Below, piece after piece: positions 11,647 through 21,903 of a stretch of DNA of 64,000 bases. The notes beneath the pieces are model-generated. The model ran no database searches, was not told the DNA's origin, and saw only the letters and a list, made by a program, of their open reading frames with translations. Source of the DNA: Sphingobacterium sp. N143 (GTDB lineage Bacteria; Bacteroidota; Bacteroidia; Sphingobacteriales; Sphingobacteriaceae); NCBI RefSeq assembly GCF_030325625.1, contig NZ_JACAIS010000003.1, forward strand, positions 543,261 to 607,260, written 5' to 3'. How positions within the stretch are numbered: the stretch's first letter is position 1; the number at the start of each line of letters is the position of its first letter. The translations under genes and the position numbers were made by a program.

Positions 11647-12694
11647 CTTTGATTTTCAATTTTAGTGAGACAAAAAAACTCGAGTCATCCCGTTTAATCT
11701 GCAGCATGTGTCGATGCGGATAAAGTAATTCCAATCTACGCTTTACATTTGCCAAACCAATTCCTTCTGCATTCTTTATTTTAGAAGAAGTGTTGTCGGA
11801 AAGACTATTTTCAATCTTTACAACTAACCATTCTTCATTGACTGTAATTGCAATGGTGATCCAACCTTTATTGATCTCATTTAGGCAATGTTTATAACTA
11901 TTCTCTATAAATGGTAAAATCAAAAACGGTTCGATAACAGCATCGCTATTTTCGCCATACACACTAAAGCTGATCTGCAAATCGTGACCAAAACGCAGTC
12001 GCTGTAACGCGATATAATTAGTAAGGTGGTCAATTTCGCTTGAAAGAGGAATATTTTTGCGATCTGCCTCGTACAAAGAAAAACGAAGCAGATCCGATAT
12101 TTTTAGAACGATCTCAGCCGAATCATTAGATTGATTCAATATCTTACTATATAATCCATTTAATACATTAAATAAGAAATGCGGGTGAAATTGATTGCGA
12201 AGAGCAGACAATTCAGCTTGTAATTTCTCAGACATGATTGCCTGCACTTTATTTTTTTCTTCCGCTAAATAATAAAAAAGCCGACATGCTACGGGGATAC
12301 TGACCACAAATTGTAATTTACTGATATTGTACAAATATACTGGAATTGAAAAGAGGGATTCGGCCTTCCAAAAAGTTAGATAATAACGTATGATGATATA
12401 ATTATCGATAATCCGCTGCACAAAAGCAAAAAACAAAATCATTCCAACGTAAGCAAAAGCAAAGGTGACATATTTTTTTTTGAATAATAATCGAGGCATC
12501 ATCAACTCCACAACAATCGTCACAAATATAATTTTAGGGAGAAGGCTATAGCACTCGTTGCGCAATACGGTAATAAAATCGCCAGTAGGTATACTCTGGA
12601 TAACGCTAAATAGTAAAATATAGCCCAGCCAATATAAGCTGTACATTTTTATCAGTAGTAATTTATTTTGCTTATTGGAATTTCTTATGTGCAT
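11633..12694 (-). CDS. LytS/YehU-type sensor histidine kinase
   Basis: A 353-residue inner-membrane kinase with four predicted helices in the first 140 residues. The His_kinase dimerisation box QFHPHFLFNVLNGLYS follows, with the phospho-accepting His at about residue 170. The ATPase part has PFIENSYKHC (N box) and GIGLANVKRRLELLY (G box). It has no extracytoplasmic sensor domain beyond short loops, as usual for this class. It forms an operon with the LytTR regulator just downstream. The signal it senses is unknown. Confidence 0.9.
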   Translation of the reverse strand: MHIRNSNKQNKLLLIKMYSLYWLGYILLFSVIQSIPTGDFITVLRNECYSLLPKIIFVTIVVELMMPRLLFKKKYVTFAFAYVGMILFFAFVQRIIDNYIIIRYYLTFWKAESLFSIPVYLYNISKLQFVVSIPVACRLFYYLAEEKNKVQAIMSEKLQAELSALRNQFHPHFLFNVLNGLYSKILNQSNDSAEIVLKISDLLRFSLYEADRKNIPLSSEIDHLTNYIALQRLRFGHDLQISFSVYGENSDAVIEPFLILPFIENSYKHCLNEINKGWITIAITVNEEWLVVKIENSLSDNTSSKIKNAEGIGLANVKRRLELLYPHRHMLQIKRDDSSFFVSLKLKIKDDKN

Positions 12695-12843
12695 ATCGTA
12701 TTTCTAGGTTCATAAAAATAAAGCTATTCTTTCAAACGCAAGTTGTTGTTTATAATATAAATGATGTCGTCTGCATAAGTTGTTTTTAAAGCATTACTGG
12801 GAAGGGTATATTCGATCTTACGATCAATTAAACATCAATTCAC

Positions 12844-14697
12844 ATGAGAAAAACAATCTTATTGTATGTTGCTTTACTTTGCAGCATATGTATCGTCAAT
12901 GCCCAAAATATTGACATTTACCCAACCAACTGGTGGGTCAACATGAAAACGAATAAAGTGCAACTTCTAATTCGAAGCACAGGGGAATCATTTTCATCCG
13001 ATAGTATACAAATAAACTATACTGGTGTTACATTAATAAAAGCACACCGGTTTTCCAATAAAAGATATCTCGCTGCTGATATCTCAATTGCGTCAAATGC
13101 CCAGGCCGGTAATGTCATCATCGAGGTCTTTCAAAATGGAAAGAAAAGGCAAATCAACTGGCCGCTAAATCACCGTAGGTCAGGAAATGGCACCACCTAC
13201 GCACAAGGAGTGAATGCTTCCGATTTTATCGATTTAATAATGGTCGACCGATTTAGTAACGGTGATCCCAATAACGACCGAGTCAAAGGAATGAAAGACC
13301 AGTCCCTGGACAGAAAGGATATGTATGCACGCCATGGCGGAGATTTCCAAGGTATTATCAATAACCTGGATTATTTGCAAGGACTGGGTATTACTGCCCT
13401 ATGGTTTACGCCGGTAATGGAAAATGATATGCCCAACAGAACTGAACATGGTTACGCGATTACCAACCATTATAAAATTGATAAGAGATATGGTGGTGAT
13501 GAGCTGTACAAAAAGTTAAGTGATGAACTCCACAAAAGAGGAATGAAACTGATATTTGATGCCGTGTATAACCATTTTGGTTTATTCCATTTTTTAGAAC
13601 AGGATCCCCCAGAAAACGACTGGGTACATCGCTGGTCGGAATATACTCAGACCTCTTTTCGGGAACAGCCGCTATTTGATCCGTACGCTTCAAAATCGGA
13701 CCGGAAGAAAATGAGTGACGGTTGGTTTGATAAAACAATGCCTGATATCAATCAGGATAATCCCTACATGGCTAATTTCATAATTCAGAACTGCATCTGG
13801 CATATCGAGACATTTGGTATTGACGGTGTCCGTTTGGATACATATACTTACAACGATTTAGACTTCGCCAATCGGTGCAACCAGGCTATTTTAAACGAGT
13901 TTCCCAAAATTACTGCATTTGGAGAAATTATGGTTCACGGCGTAGCCAATCAAACCTATTTCGAGCAGAACAACATCGCGACATCTTTTAAAAGTAACTT
14001 ACCTTCGGTAGTCGATTTTCAAAGTTTATACTATGGCATCATTCCCGCATTGACGGAGCCTTTAAGCTGGACATCAGGCGTAAACAAACTCTATTATACC
14101 GCGAGTACAGATTTCTTAAGTAAAAACCCCATGCAAAAGGTCTTACTATTGGACAATCATGATGAACCTAGATTTTTCTCTCTGGTAGGTGAAGATGCCG
14201 AGAAGCAGAAGATTGGCTATCAGTGGCTCCTGACCTATCGAGGAATCCCGCAGCTATATTATGGTTCGGAAGTATTAATGAAAGGTCTTAAGGCTCCAGA
14301 CGGACTTCTGCGGTCAGATTTTCCCGGTGGCTGGAAAACAGACAAAAAAAATGCTTTCACAGGAGAAGGACTCAGCGAAGATGAAAAGTCCACACAGGAT
14401 CTTGTTCGTAAACTGGCAAATTTCAGAAAAACATCATCAGCGATTACGACAGGTAAAATGATGCATTATGTTCCTGTAGAGGGCTTATATATATACTTCA
14501 GATACGACGGCAATCAATCAATTATGTGCGTGATGAATACGAGTAATGCGCCAAAGGAAATTAACTTCAAAAAATATGACGAGCGTACATCGGGCTTTAA
14601 ATTTGCACAGAATGTGCTTACTGAAGAAGTATTTTCGACAAAAGACAACGCAACAATTCCACCCATGAAAATGTGGGTACTAGAACTAAAAAAATAA
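12844..14697 (+). CDS. GH13 alpha-amylase family enzyme, SusA/neopullulanase-like
   Basis: A 617-residue exported enzyme (signal MRKTILLYVALLCSICIVNAQ). An N-terminal cyclomaltodextrinase-type beta domain (about residues 25-115) is followed by the GH13 barrel. The barrel has DAVYNH, the nucleophile Asp332 in GVRLDT, the acid/base Glu361 in FGEIM, and Asp440 in DNHDEPR, and a C-terminal beta domain closes the protein. All three catalytic residues are present. SusA-like enzymes cut malto-oligosaccharides or pullulan in the periplasm, giving the GH97 enzyme its substrate. It is the only plus-strand gene of the locus and is convergent with the SusE-like gene across a shared terminator. Confidence 0.9.
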   Translation: MRKTILLYVALLCSICIVNAQNIDIYPTNWWVNMKTNKVQLLIRSTGESFSSDSIQINYTGVTLIKAHRFSNKRYLAADISIASNAQAGNVIIEVFQNGKKRQINWPLNHRRSGNGTTYAQGVNASDFIDLIMVDRFSNGDPNNDRVKGMKDQSLDRKDMYARHGGDFQGIINNLDYLQGLGITALWFTPVMENDMPNRTEHGYAITNHYKIDKRYGGDELYKKLSDELHKRGMKLIFDAVYNHFGLFHFLEQDPPENDWVHRWSEYTQTSFREQPLFDPYASKSDRKKMSDGWFDKTMPDINQDNPYMANFIIQNCIWHIETFGIDGVRLDTYTYNDLDFANRCNQAILNEFPKITAFGEIMVHGVANQTYFEQNNIATSFKSNLPSVVDFQSLYYGIIPALTEPLSWTSGVNKLYYTASTDFLSKNPMQKVLLLDNHDEPRFFSLVGEDAEKQKIGYQWLLTYRGIPQLYYGSEVLMKGLKAPDGLLRSDFPGGWKTDKKNAFTGEGLSEDEKSTQDLVRKLANFRKTSSAITTGKMMHYVPVEGLYIYFRYDGNQSIMCVMNTSNAPKEINFKKYDERTSGFKFAQNVLTEEVFSTKDNATIPPMKMWVLELKK

Positions 14698-14733
14698 GTT
14701 AAATCAATACTATATATCTTCGCTTAATAAATC

Positions 14734-14762
14734 AAAGGCCCGGCATAAACTGCCGGGCCTTT
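14734..14762. terminator. Bidirectional terminator between the GH13 and SusE-like genes
   Basis: A perfect 12-bp GC-rich inverted repeat with arms 14734-14745 and 14751-14762 and a 5-base loop. It has a T-run on the plus side and an A-run before it, so it can serve both convergent genes. Confidence 0.9.
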
Positions 14763-14788
14763 TAATTTTATACTTGAAGCGTGTTGAG

Positions 14789-15829
14789 CTACTTTTCGTT
14801 TTTTTGCACGCTGACCTTGATAGCAGTAGGATTTCCCTGTGCATCCGTTTTGGTTACGTTCAACTTCACTGTGTAATTCCCCGCTGCGACAGAAATATTT
14901 CCGCCGTTGAGGACAAAATCATTGATGCTACCACCAAAATTTATGCCCCAATCGTGTCCATATCTTATTTTAATATCTCCCGCAACAAGATCTTGTGTCA
15001 AAGTAAACGTACCGGTACCATCGTTGATAAATTTCAGATCCGTATCTCCATCCCAGCCTTTCGGAGTTGCACTACCGATTAAGGACCATATCTTGGCATC
15101 AGAAATCTCCCACTTCATTTTGTTCATATCAATCATGACTTTCTTTGCTCCTGGCGTGAGCACATTAAAATTGTCGCCACCCAATCGAAACGTGCCATTA
15201 CCTGAATCTCCATAATTTATGGTCCAGTTCTTTTTGGGTGTAATTTTAAAATCTAGCTTACCTACAGGAAAATTGATAATGCCCTCATAAATGCCGTTAC
15301 TTGTTGAAGAGAGGAGGCTATCGGCAGTTTCTGGAGACCAATTCTGATATGCTCCAGGCATGTAAATCCAACTTGAAGCTTTGAAGGGTGTACCTGTCAA
15401 TAAAATTATGTTCGAATAGCTCACTGCATTGGCAGCAGGTTCGGATTTCAACCGTACTTCAAGCTGCCCGTGCTCGCCAATTTTCATTCCCAATTTCAAC
15501 ATAAGTTCATTCATTTGATTGACAGTAGGTGAAAAAGTATAGGTCTTTTGAACAAATTCCTGCGGATTCGCAAAATTGTTTCCCTTGATATCAAATTGGA
15601 TTGTCGCAGTAACAGGAATTTCAGCTCCCGTTACCTCAACCTTCGAAAACGAAAGGGTTAACGCTGGCTTCTCCCCATCCGCTAAAGATAATTTCAGATC
15701 CGTCGTGGATGTATTCAATGTCCCGACGGGACCTATATGTGCAATCATTTGATTTTCTGATTTGTTGCAACTAGCGAGGCCAAGACTGAGTAGGCCGATC
15801 AGACTCCCCTTAATGATTAAATGTCTCAT
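14789..15829 (-). CDS. SusE-like starch-binding outer-membrane lipoprotein
   Basis: A 346-residue surface lipoprotein with a signal and lipobox (LSLGLASC, Cys at about residue 21). An N-terminal SusE-type beta domain (LKLSLADGEKPALTLSF) follows. Two repeats in the C-terminal half start with a Trp-rich carbohydrate-binding pattern (MPGAYQNWSPETADSL and SATPKGWDGDTDLKF). In the sus system SusE and SusF bind starch at the cell surface. It lies 20 bp after the SusD-like gene in the same operon. It could equally be called SusF-like; the short length favours SusE. Confidence 0.85.
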   Translation of the reverse strand: MRHLIIKGSLIGLLSLGLASCNKSENQMIAHIGPVGTLNTSTTDLKLSLADGEKPALTLSFSKVEVTGAEIPVTATIQFDIKGNNFANPQEFVQKTYTFSPTVNQMNELMLKLGMKIGEHGQLEVRLKSEPAANAVSYSNIILLTGTPFKASSWIYMPGAYQNWSPETADSLLSSTSNGIYEGIINFPVGKLDFKITPKKNWTINYGDSGNGTFRLGGDNFNVLTPGAKKVMIDMNKMKWEISDAKIWSLIGSATPKGWDGDTDLKFINDGTGTFTLTQDLVAGDIKIRYGHDWGINFGGSINDFVLNGGNISVAAGNYTVKLNVTKTDAQGNPTAIKVSVQKNEK

Positions 15830-15849
15830 TGTTAAGCTTATTTATCGTG

Positions 15850-17439
15850 TTAGTAACCTTTATTTTGAACTAAGTTTGTATTTGAAATAATGTCTGCTGT
15901 CGGCAACGGAAATAATCTTCGGCTCCCGTCAACACCAGTACCGGACTTTACACCGCCTTTATATGGCCAGACATAAGTTGATTCTGTGAACTTATCGTAC
16001 CGGATCAGGTCCGTACGTCTAAATCCCTCCCAATACAACTCCCTGACACGCTCATCAAGAAAAAAATCAAGGTTAATATTCGGAACATTTCCCGATGTAT
16101 TACCATAGGCGCGTTTACGCAACTCATTTACATAGGCAATAGCTTGATTGACAGAACCACCGCTTCCACCGCGCAATACAGCTTCCCCATAAATCAGGTA
16201 TTGTTCGGCCAACCGGAAGATGGCAAAGTCCAAAGAGCAAAAAGTACCGCTATTAATATCTAGCGAAGGCACACCTTGCGAGCTTACGTTACGAAATTTG
16301 ATGGCTTTAAGGCCGTCGCCAAACTCGGACATGTTATCATTTTGTATCTTATTGCCAAAAAACATAGCTCTTTTGTCGGTAGCACCACTATAGTCTCCAA
16401 AAATTGCCGGAATGGTACTTCTTACCCTGTTACCGGACCATCCGCCATTGGGGATACCGAAAGAAGCTGGTTGCATCGTACCGGGATCCACAGAAGCATT
16501 GATGATATAGGTTGTTCCGCCATTATTCTGGGTCTTATTCGCGTCATAATTAATGGTCAATATCATTTCATCTTTACTCGTCACATTGTTGTCTGTTAAA
16601 AAAAGATTTTTATACTCGGCGGCCAATTTATAACCTGCGTTAATGACTTTTTGGGAATAAGTAATAGCATCTGTGTATCGCGCTGTACCTGTATAAACTT
16701 CCGCATTTAAATATAGTCTGGAAAGTAATGCCCAGGCTGCACCTTTATCGGCACGGCCATATTCGTTTGTCCGTGGTTCCATCAGGTCATCGTTAATAGC
16801 TATTAATTCGGCTTCCACATACTTGAATAATTCTGATCGCTGGATTTGTTTAGGTGCTTGTTTCCCAATAGCGTCCTGTTCGGTTACAAAAGGTGGATTG
16901 CCAAAAGCATCCAACAAGACCCAATATTGGTATGCACGTAAAAAGCGTGCTTCAGCGCGAAAGTGCTTAATCTCTTCGGCTGCTGAAATATTTCTAGCAG
17001 CTAATTTCTCGGGGGTACTTTCCCGCAAAAACTCATTACAAATCGTAATCTGATAGAGTGCACGAGAATATAAGCCCCTAAGAAATTGATTATCAGCTGT
17101 CCATTTCATCTGAACCAAATCCGGGACCCCAGTATCCCCCCATCCGCATATCGCTTCGTCTGTCGTTAATTCCTGAGACATCCAGAATAAACGCAAGAAA
17201 TCGGCGAAACTGACGTTAAGCCCGCCTATATCACTCGATGCTGTAGCGCCGCTGGAATGAACGAGACCAAAGCTGGCGTACATTTTTACCAGTCCAGCTT
17301 TATAAGCCTCTAAAGAAGTATATACTGTTGCCCCAACCTTATCATTGGTGGGATAAAGGTTTAAGTCTGACTGTTTGCACGAAGAAAAACAAATCGCCGA
17401 AAGAATCAGAAAGGATAAAATTCTATATAGATTTTTCAT
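15850..17439 (-). CDS. SusD/RagB family nutrient-binding lipoprotein
   Basis: A 529-residue outer-membrane lipoprotein with lipobox ICFSSC near residue 20. It has the helical SusD fold: the central EEIKHFRAEARFLRAYQYW and GAAWALLSRLYLNAEVY tetratricopeptide-like helices, and the C-terminal RVRELYWEGFRRTDLIRYDK signature. It forms the lid over the SusC transporter and holds glycan at the surface. It lies between the SusC-like gene (17 bp gap) and the SusE-like gene. Confidence 0.93.
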   Translation of the reverse strand: MKNLYRILSFLILSAICFSSCKQSDLNLYPTNDKVGATVYTSLEAYKAGLVKMYASFGLVHSSGATASSDIGGLNVSFADFLRLFWMSQELTTDEAICGWGDTGVPDLVQMKWTADNQFLRGLYSRALYQITICNEFLRESTPEKLAARNISAAEEIKHFRAEARFLRAYQYWVLLDAFGNPPFVTEQDAIGKQAPKQIQRSELFKYVEAELIAINDDLMEPRTNEYGRADKGAAWALLSRLYLNAEVYTGTARYTDAITYSQKVINAGYKLAAEYKNLFLTDNNVTSKDEMILTINYDANKTQNNGGTTYIINASVDPGTMQPASFGIPNGGWSGNRVRSTIPAIFGDYSGATDKRAMFFGNKIQNDNMSEFGDGLKAIKFRNVSSQGVPSLDINSGTFCSLDFAIFRLAEQYLIYGEAVLRGGSGGSVNQAIAYVNELRKRAYGNTSGNVPNINLDFFLDERVRELYWEGFRRTDLIRYDKFTESTYVWPYKGGVKSGTGVDGSRRLFPLPTADIISNTNLVQNKGY

Positions 17440-17456
17440 TTGTTTAATTTTTTATT

Positions 17457-20435
17457 TTAAAAACCAACACTCAAGCCCAAATTATAAATACGTGGGCGTG
17501 GATAAAGATTAAAGTCTACGCCCGAGAAGACTTCCGGATCTAGTCCTTTATATTTTGTGATCACAAAAACATTCTGACAACCAGCAGATATCCTTAGATT
17601 ACTGCTCTGCCCCTTAATTATCTTGCCAGCATCAAAGACAAGCGTCAGGTTATCCATTTTTAAGAATGATGCATTTTTCACATAATAGTCGCTTAAATAT
17701 TGATTGCTTATAAACTGCGTATTAAAAATATCACGGCTGGCATTATTAACAAATCCCTGACTGCTCATAATGCTGTTCTGTACGGCAAAGTTGGAAGAAA
17801 CATTGTCATAGACATAATTACCTATATTTGACCGCAGTACCGTTGATACAGTCCATCTTCTAAAGTTAAACGACGTGCTGAAACCTAAGGTAAAAGCAGG
17901 GTCAGGAGACTTATAGAAGTATTGATCATCCGTGTTAACTACGCCATCGTGGTTAATATCGGCATAGACGTTTTCCAGAGGTTTACCATTTTGGTCATAG
18001 ATCTGTTTATAGACAAAAAATGATTGGGGTGTTTTGCCAATACCATTATATTTGATATTTACCCCCGTTCCTCCGGTAATGGTTCCTGCACTGATCTTAA
18101 ATCTCGGGTCAGGATTTAACGACAGATTCGTTACTTCTCTTTTATTATAGGAGGCATTAAAACCAATGGTCCAATTCAGTTCTTTCCTTTGGAGCAGATC
18201 AAGATTGATACTGAATTCTGCCCCTTTAACTTTCATGTTTCCAACATTCGTCAACAGAATATTATTGAAATTCGTACCGGAAGGAATATCTATTGACGAT
18301 AAAAGGTTTTTGGTCCTTTTGTTATAAACGTCTAACGAGCCGCTTATTCTTCCATCCAAAAATCCAAAATCCAAGCCAGCGTTATAGTTGGTTGTTGATT
18401 CCCAGGTCAGGTCAGGATCATAATCCGAAGGCGAATAGTAATCATAGAAACGATCTCCGATTTGGTACTGTCCTGCAGGAGCGTTAAGATAGTACTTTGC
18501 CAAATAATTATAATCGCCAATACCATCCTTATTCCCTGTTTGTCCATAGCTTAATCTAATCTTTAAATCGGACAGATAATCACTTTTTCTGAGGAAGTTC
18601 TCTTCCTTCAACCGCCAGGTAAAGCCCACCGAAGGAAAGTATCCCCATCGATTTTTCTCTGAAAACCGGGAAGAAGCATCAGCACGCATGGTGCTCGATA
18701 AAATATACTTATCAGCAAAAGTATACACTAAACGTCCATAATAGGACAATAACTTGTTTCGAGGGATATTAAACGGGAATGCTGGTGTAAATTGAACTGT
18801 AGTCCCATCTGCACTGTAATTCTTAAAATTATAGTTAGTCGTCTTATTGTCGTAATATCCATAACCAGCAGTAAGGTCAACTTTGCTTTTTATAGATTCC
18901 AAGTTCTTTGCATAATTTAAATAGAATTCAGCAACTTGATTATTCTGGGTAGAATGCGACTCATTTAGGAAACCTGCGGATGCAAAATTAAGCGCTGCAT
19001 TTGCCGGAACAAAAATGTTGCCCCGTCCACTGGACACATCGTAGCCTAGATTTAAATTCGCATGTAGTTCAGGGAGAAAATGAAACGAATAATCGAGCTG
19101 CACATTACCGAAACTTCGTTTGGTTTTTCCATTGTTATCTTGCATCAAAATCATAGCTACAGGATTTCGGGCTGCGTTTCGGTTAAGCACCTCACCAGCT
19201 ATCCATTCAAAATATCCGCCATATTGGTCATTATCTGTTCGGACAGCCTGCGTTGGATCGAATTGTATTGCATTGGCTATCGCACCTTGGTTAGCAAAAT
19301 GTGCCTTTGTAAGTGTACCTTTCAGGTTTAAATCTATTTTAAGGTGGCCATCAAACAATTTTGGCTGTATAGCCAAACCTCCGGTAGTACGTTTGAATCG
19401 ATCAGTAATCAACATACCTTTTTGATCCAGATATCCCCCCGACAGACGATAAGGGATTCCTTTAAATGCACCTGAAAAGGTCAAATTATTATCGGTTGAA
19501 AATGCATTTTCATAAATTTCATCCTGCCAATCCGTATGTGCATTTCCCAACAAATTTTTAAAAGGGGCATTGGCATAAGTAGCATTTGGGTGCGCATCGA
19601 AGTAAGCACGAATTTCATCGGCAGAAAGCACATCTACTTTTTTGGCAATTGTCGAATAGGAATTGTTGGTATTGAATTCGATCATTGGTTTCCCCAAAGC
19701 CCCCCTTTTTGTTGTAATTAAAATAACACCGTTGGATGCCCTAGAACCATAGATTGCTGTCGCATTGGCATCTTTCAACACCGTAAAGCTTGCAATATCT
19801 GCTGGATTGATTAATGCTAATGGATTAGGCGCATTATTAATACCATTACCGCTAAGAGGCACCCCATCAATGACAATCAAGGGGTCGTTACTGGCGTTCA
19901 ATGATGCTCCACCTCGAATACGGATCATACTGCCACTCCCCGGCTGTCCTCCATTGGATACGATATTGACCCCGGCAACTTTTCCCTGAATAAGCTGCTC
20001 CGGTGTCGTGATCGTTCCTTTTTGAAAGTCCTTTGTCGTAACTGTAGTTATGGACCCCGTAAGATCTTGCTTCTTCTGCGTTCCATATCCAATAACAACA
20101 ACTTCATTTAAAACCTCTTCTGTACGTTGTAATTTGAAATTCACCTCTGTAACTTCCTGACTCAGGTTGACGATGTTCTTCTGTGGGGCATAACCTACAA
20201 AACTAACGAGAAGTGTAATCTGACCTTTCTTGATCCCGTTGAGAGCGTACTTTCCATCGGAGCCTGTCCGACTAGCCTGTTTTGTTCCCGCTACCCGAAT
20301 GACTGCTCCAGCTATCGGATGATTAATTTCGTCTACTACGAGACCATTGATGCTACTTAACTGTGCATAAGCCGAAAATATTCCTACAAAGCAAAGCATG
20401 AGCAGCATGCTACTTCTTAAATAAAGGATTTTCAT
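17457..20435 (-). CDS. SusC/RagA TonB-dependent outer-membrane transporter
   Basis: A 992-residue TonB-dependent receptor. The signal peptide ends at SAYAQ. A carboxypeptidase-regulatory-like domain follows (INGLVVDEINHPIAGAVI), then the SusC-specific plug segment (VVVIGYGTQKKQDLTGS, PLIVIDGVPLSG, ILKD-like VLKDANATAIYGSRASNG), and a beta-barrel ending NLGLSVGF. No STN domain precedes the plug, so it should not signal through a FecR-type anti-sigma factor. This agrees with the SusR-like regulator nearby. It imports malto-oligosaccharides with its SusD partner downstream. Confidence 0.95.
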   Translation of the reverse strand: MKILYLRSSMLLMLCFVGIFSAYAQLSSINGLVVDEINHPIAGAVIRVAGTKQASRTGSDGKYALNGIKKGQITLLVSFVGYAPQKNIVNLSQEVTEVNFKLQRTEEVLNEVVVIGYGTQKKQDLTGSITTVTTKDFQKGTITTPEQLIQGKVAGVNIVSNGGQPGSGSMIRIRGGASLNASNDPLIVIDGVPLSGNGINNAPNPLALINPADIASFTVLKDANATAIYGSRASNGVILITTKRGALGKPMIEFNTNNSYSTIAKKVDVLSADEIRAYFDAHPNATYANAPFKNLLGNAHTDWQDEIYENAFSTDNNLTFSGAFKGIPYRLSGGYLDQKGMLITDRFKRTTGGLAIQPKLFDGHLKIDLNLKGTLTKAHFANQGAIANAIQFDPTQAVRTDNDQYGGYFEWIAGEVLNRNAARNPVAMILMQDNNGKTKRSFGNVQLDYSFHFLPELHANLNLGYDVSSGRGNIFVPANAALNFASAGFLNESHSTQNNQVAEFYLNYAKNLESIKSKVDLTAGYGYYDNKTTNYNFKNYSADGTTVQFTPAFPFNIPRNKLLSYYGRLVYTFADKYILSSTMRADASSRFSEKNRWGYFPSVGFTWRLKEENFLRKSDYLSDLKIRLSYGQTGNKDGIGDYNYLAKYYLNAPAGQYQIGDRFYDYYSPSDYDPDLTWESTTNYNAGLDFGFLDGRISGSLDVYNKRTKNLLSSIDIPSGTNFNNILLTNVGNMKVKGAEFSINLDLLQRKELNWTIGFNASYNKREVTNLSLNPDPRFKISAGTITGGTGVNIKYNGIGKTPQSFFVYKQIYDQNGKPLENVYADINHDGVVNTDDQYFYKSPDPAFTLGFSTSFNFRRWTVSTVLRSNIGNYVYDNVSSNFAVQNSIMSSQGFVNNASRDIFNTQFISNQYLSDYYVKNASFLKMDNLTLVFDAGKIIKGQSSNLRISAGCQNVFVITKYKGLDPEVFSGVDFNLYPRPRIYNLGLSVGF

Positions 20436-20449
20436 TGTATTTATTTTGG

Positions 20450-21730
20450 TTAATGAATAAGTAAATTCAACGCATACAGCTGACCATGGGCGGTATTTAA
20501 ATAAAGGACATGGTCCTTTATAATGGGCTGTCCAATAATGGGGTCCAATTGGTGAATAAGCTTTAAGATATCAACGGTTGTTGCATATAATGATGGATCT
20601 CTTTTGTCGAGCAAATGTTGAAATTCAAGAATACCGTCGGAATTGAGCAATCGCTTTTTATTTTTTTTTCTGCCGTCCGTTTCAAAAAATGTCATGCAAT
20701 TGCCAGTAATACCGCTCAGGACATGCAGTTTACCTGTAAAATCACCGATGTATAATCTATCTTGATCAATTAAAACAGACGAAAAATTGTATCCCTTGGT
20801 TTGATACCTCAATTTTTCTATCCCTGTGGCAGCATCCAGCCCCACGAGTAAACGAGAATCTGAGCTTGTTAGAAATATGTTCCCATTTCTATCAACCGAT
20901 GTGGTTGTAATCCAAGATGGCCAGGTACTATATTGCCAGGCTAAGTTTCCTTTTTTGGCATCTAAGGCATAGAGGTAGCCATCCCGAGATCCTATAAATA
21001 CCAATCCGTTTGCAGCAGATATCGATGCTTGTATCCCCTCTAATAAATGATTTTCCTCATCGGATTTGGTCTTAAATTTCCAATTCAGATTTCCTGATTG
21101 GGCATCAATTGCGTAAACGTATTGATCCCAGCTGCCAATATAAATATTGCCTTCATACAGCAAAGGTGTGGTTCTTACAGCTCCTCCAGTAGTATACTTC
21201 CACCTCAAGTTTCCATTCGCTGCGTCCAATGCATAGAGATTACCATCACTACTACCAAAATAGATGGTTTTCAACACGCCATCATCTAGCACGATTGGAG
21301 AAGAGATGAAGAAATCAAAAGGATCTTCCATATAAAACATGTAAGGCTGCATACCCCATAATCCATTTCTTCCGATTTTATGTTCGCCCCCGGTTTTGAA
21401 TTTCCAAACAAGCTTACCTGTGCGAGCATCAAGCGCATAATAATAACCGTCCATACTACCAAAACAGATGCGCTGATCAAATACAATAGGCGAAGAATTT
21501 ACGGCGCCAGCCGTTTTAAATTTCCATGCTATCTTCCCAGTTTCGAGATAAAGAGCGTAAAGAAAATGATCCTCGCTTCCAATGTATATTTTGTCCTGAA
21601 ATATTACTGGTGAAGAGTAGCTTTCCGCTTTACCGTCAAACTTCCATTTTAGGCCATCAATCCGTAGACTATCCACTTCTCTTGCCGAAGCAGATCTCAT
21701 GATTATTAAATAGCACAGAAGGAGAATCAT
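20450..21730 (-). CDS. PQQ-type beta-propeller repeat protein
   Basis: An exported protein of about 426 residues built from repeated blades of the form IYIGSxDxxLYALDAxxGxLxWKF (at least seven copies). These are typical of the PQQ-enzyme repeat and BamB folds. The frame is open up to 21871, but the first 47 codons do not look like a signal. Starting at 21730 gives MILLLCYLIIMRSASA, a good signal peptide. No PQQ dehydrogenase catalytic residues are visible, so it is more likely a binding or scaffold propeller. It lies 14 bp upstream of the SusC-like gene and is probably the first gene of the SusC-D-E operon, an unusual member for such a locus. Confidence 0.8.
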   Translation of the reverse strand: MILLLCYLIIMRSASAREVDSLRIDGLKWKFDGKAESYSSPVIFQDKIYIGSEDHFLYALYLETGKIAWKFKTAGAVNSSPIVFDQRICFGSMDGYYYALDARTGKLVWKFKTGGEHKIGRNGLWGMQPYMFYMEDPFDFFISSPIVLDDGVLKTIYFGSSDGNLYALDAANGNLRWKYTTGGAVRTTPLLYEGNIYIGSWDQYVYAIDAQSGNLNWKFKTKSDEENHLLEGIQASISAANGLVFIGSRDGYLYALDAKKGNLAWQYSTWPSWITTTSVDRNGNIFLTSSDSRLLVGLDAATGIEKLRYQTKGYNFSSVLIDQDRLYIGDFTGKLHVLSGITGNCMTFFETDGRKKNKKRLLNSDGILEFQHLLDKRDPSLYATTVDILKLIHQLDPIIGQPIIKDHVLYLNTAHGQLYALNLLIH

Positions 21731-21903
21731 TCTAATGACGCTGCTCAAAAATTGTATCCTGAAAATTTCGCGCAGGCATTCGAAATAATATACATAAGGT
21801 GACATCATATTTTGGTTTTTAAGTAGAAAATCTAATTGGCTTATCGTTTTCAAATGTAAAGCACAAACCAATTAAAACTTCCTACCCAAAACTAAAATGT
21901 AAA

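Noticed and set aside
21731..21871. Longer N-terminus for the propeller protein
   Set aside because: The extra 47 residues do not form a signal peptide, while the start at 21730 does.
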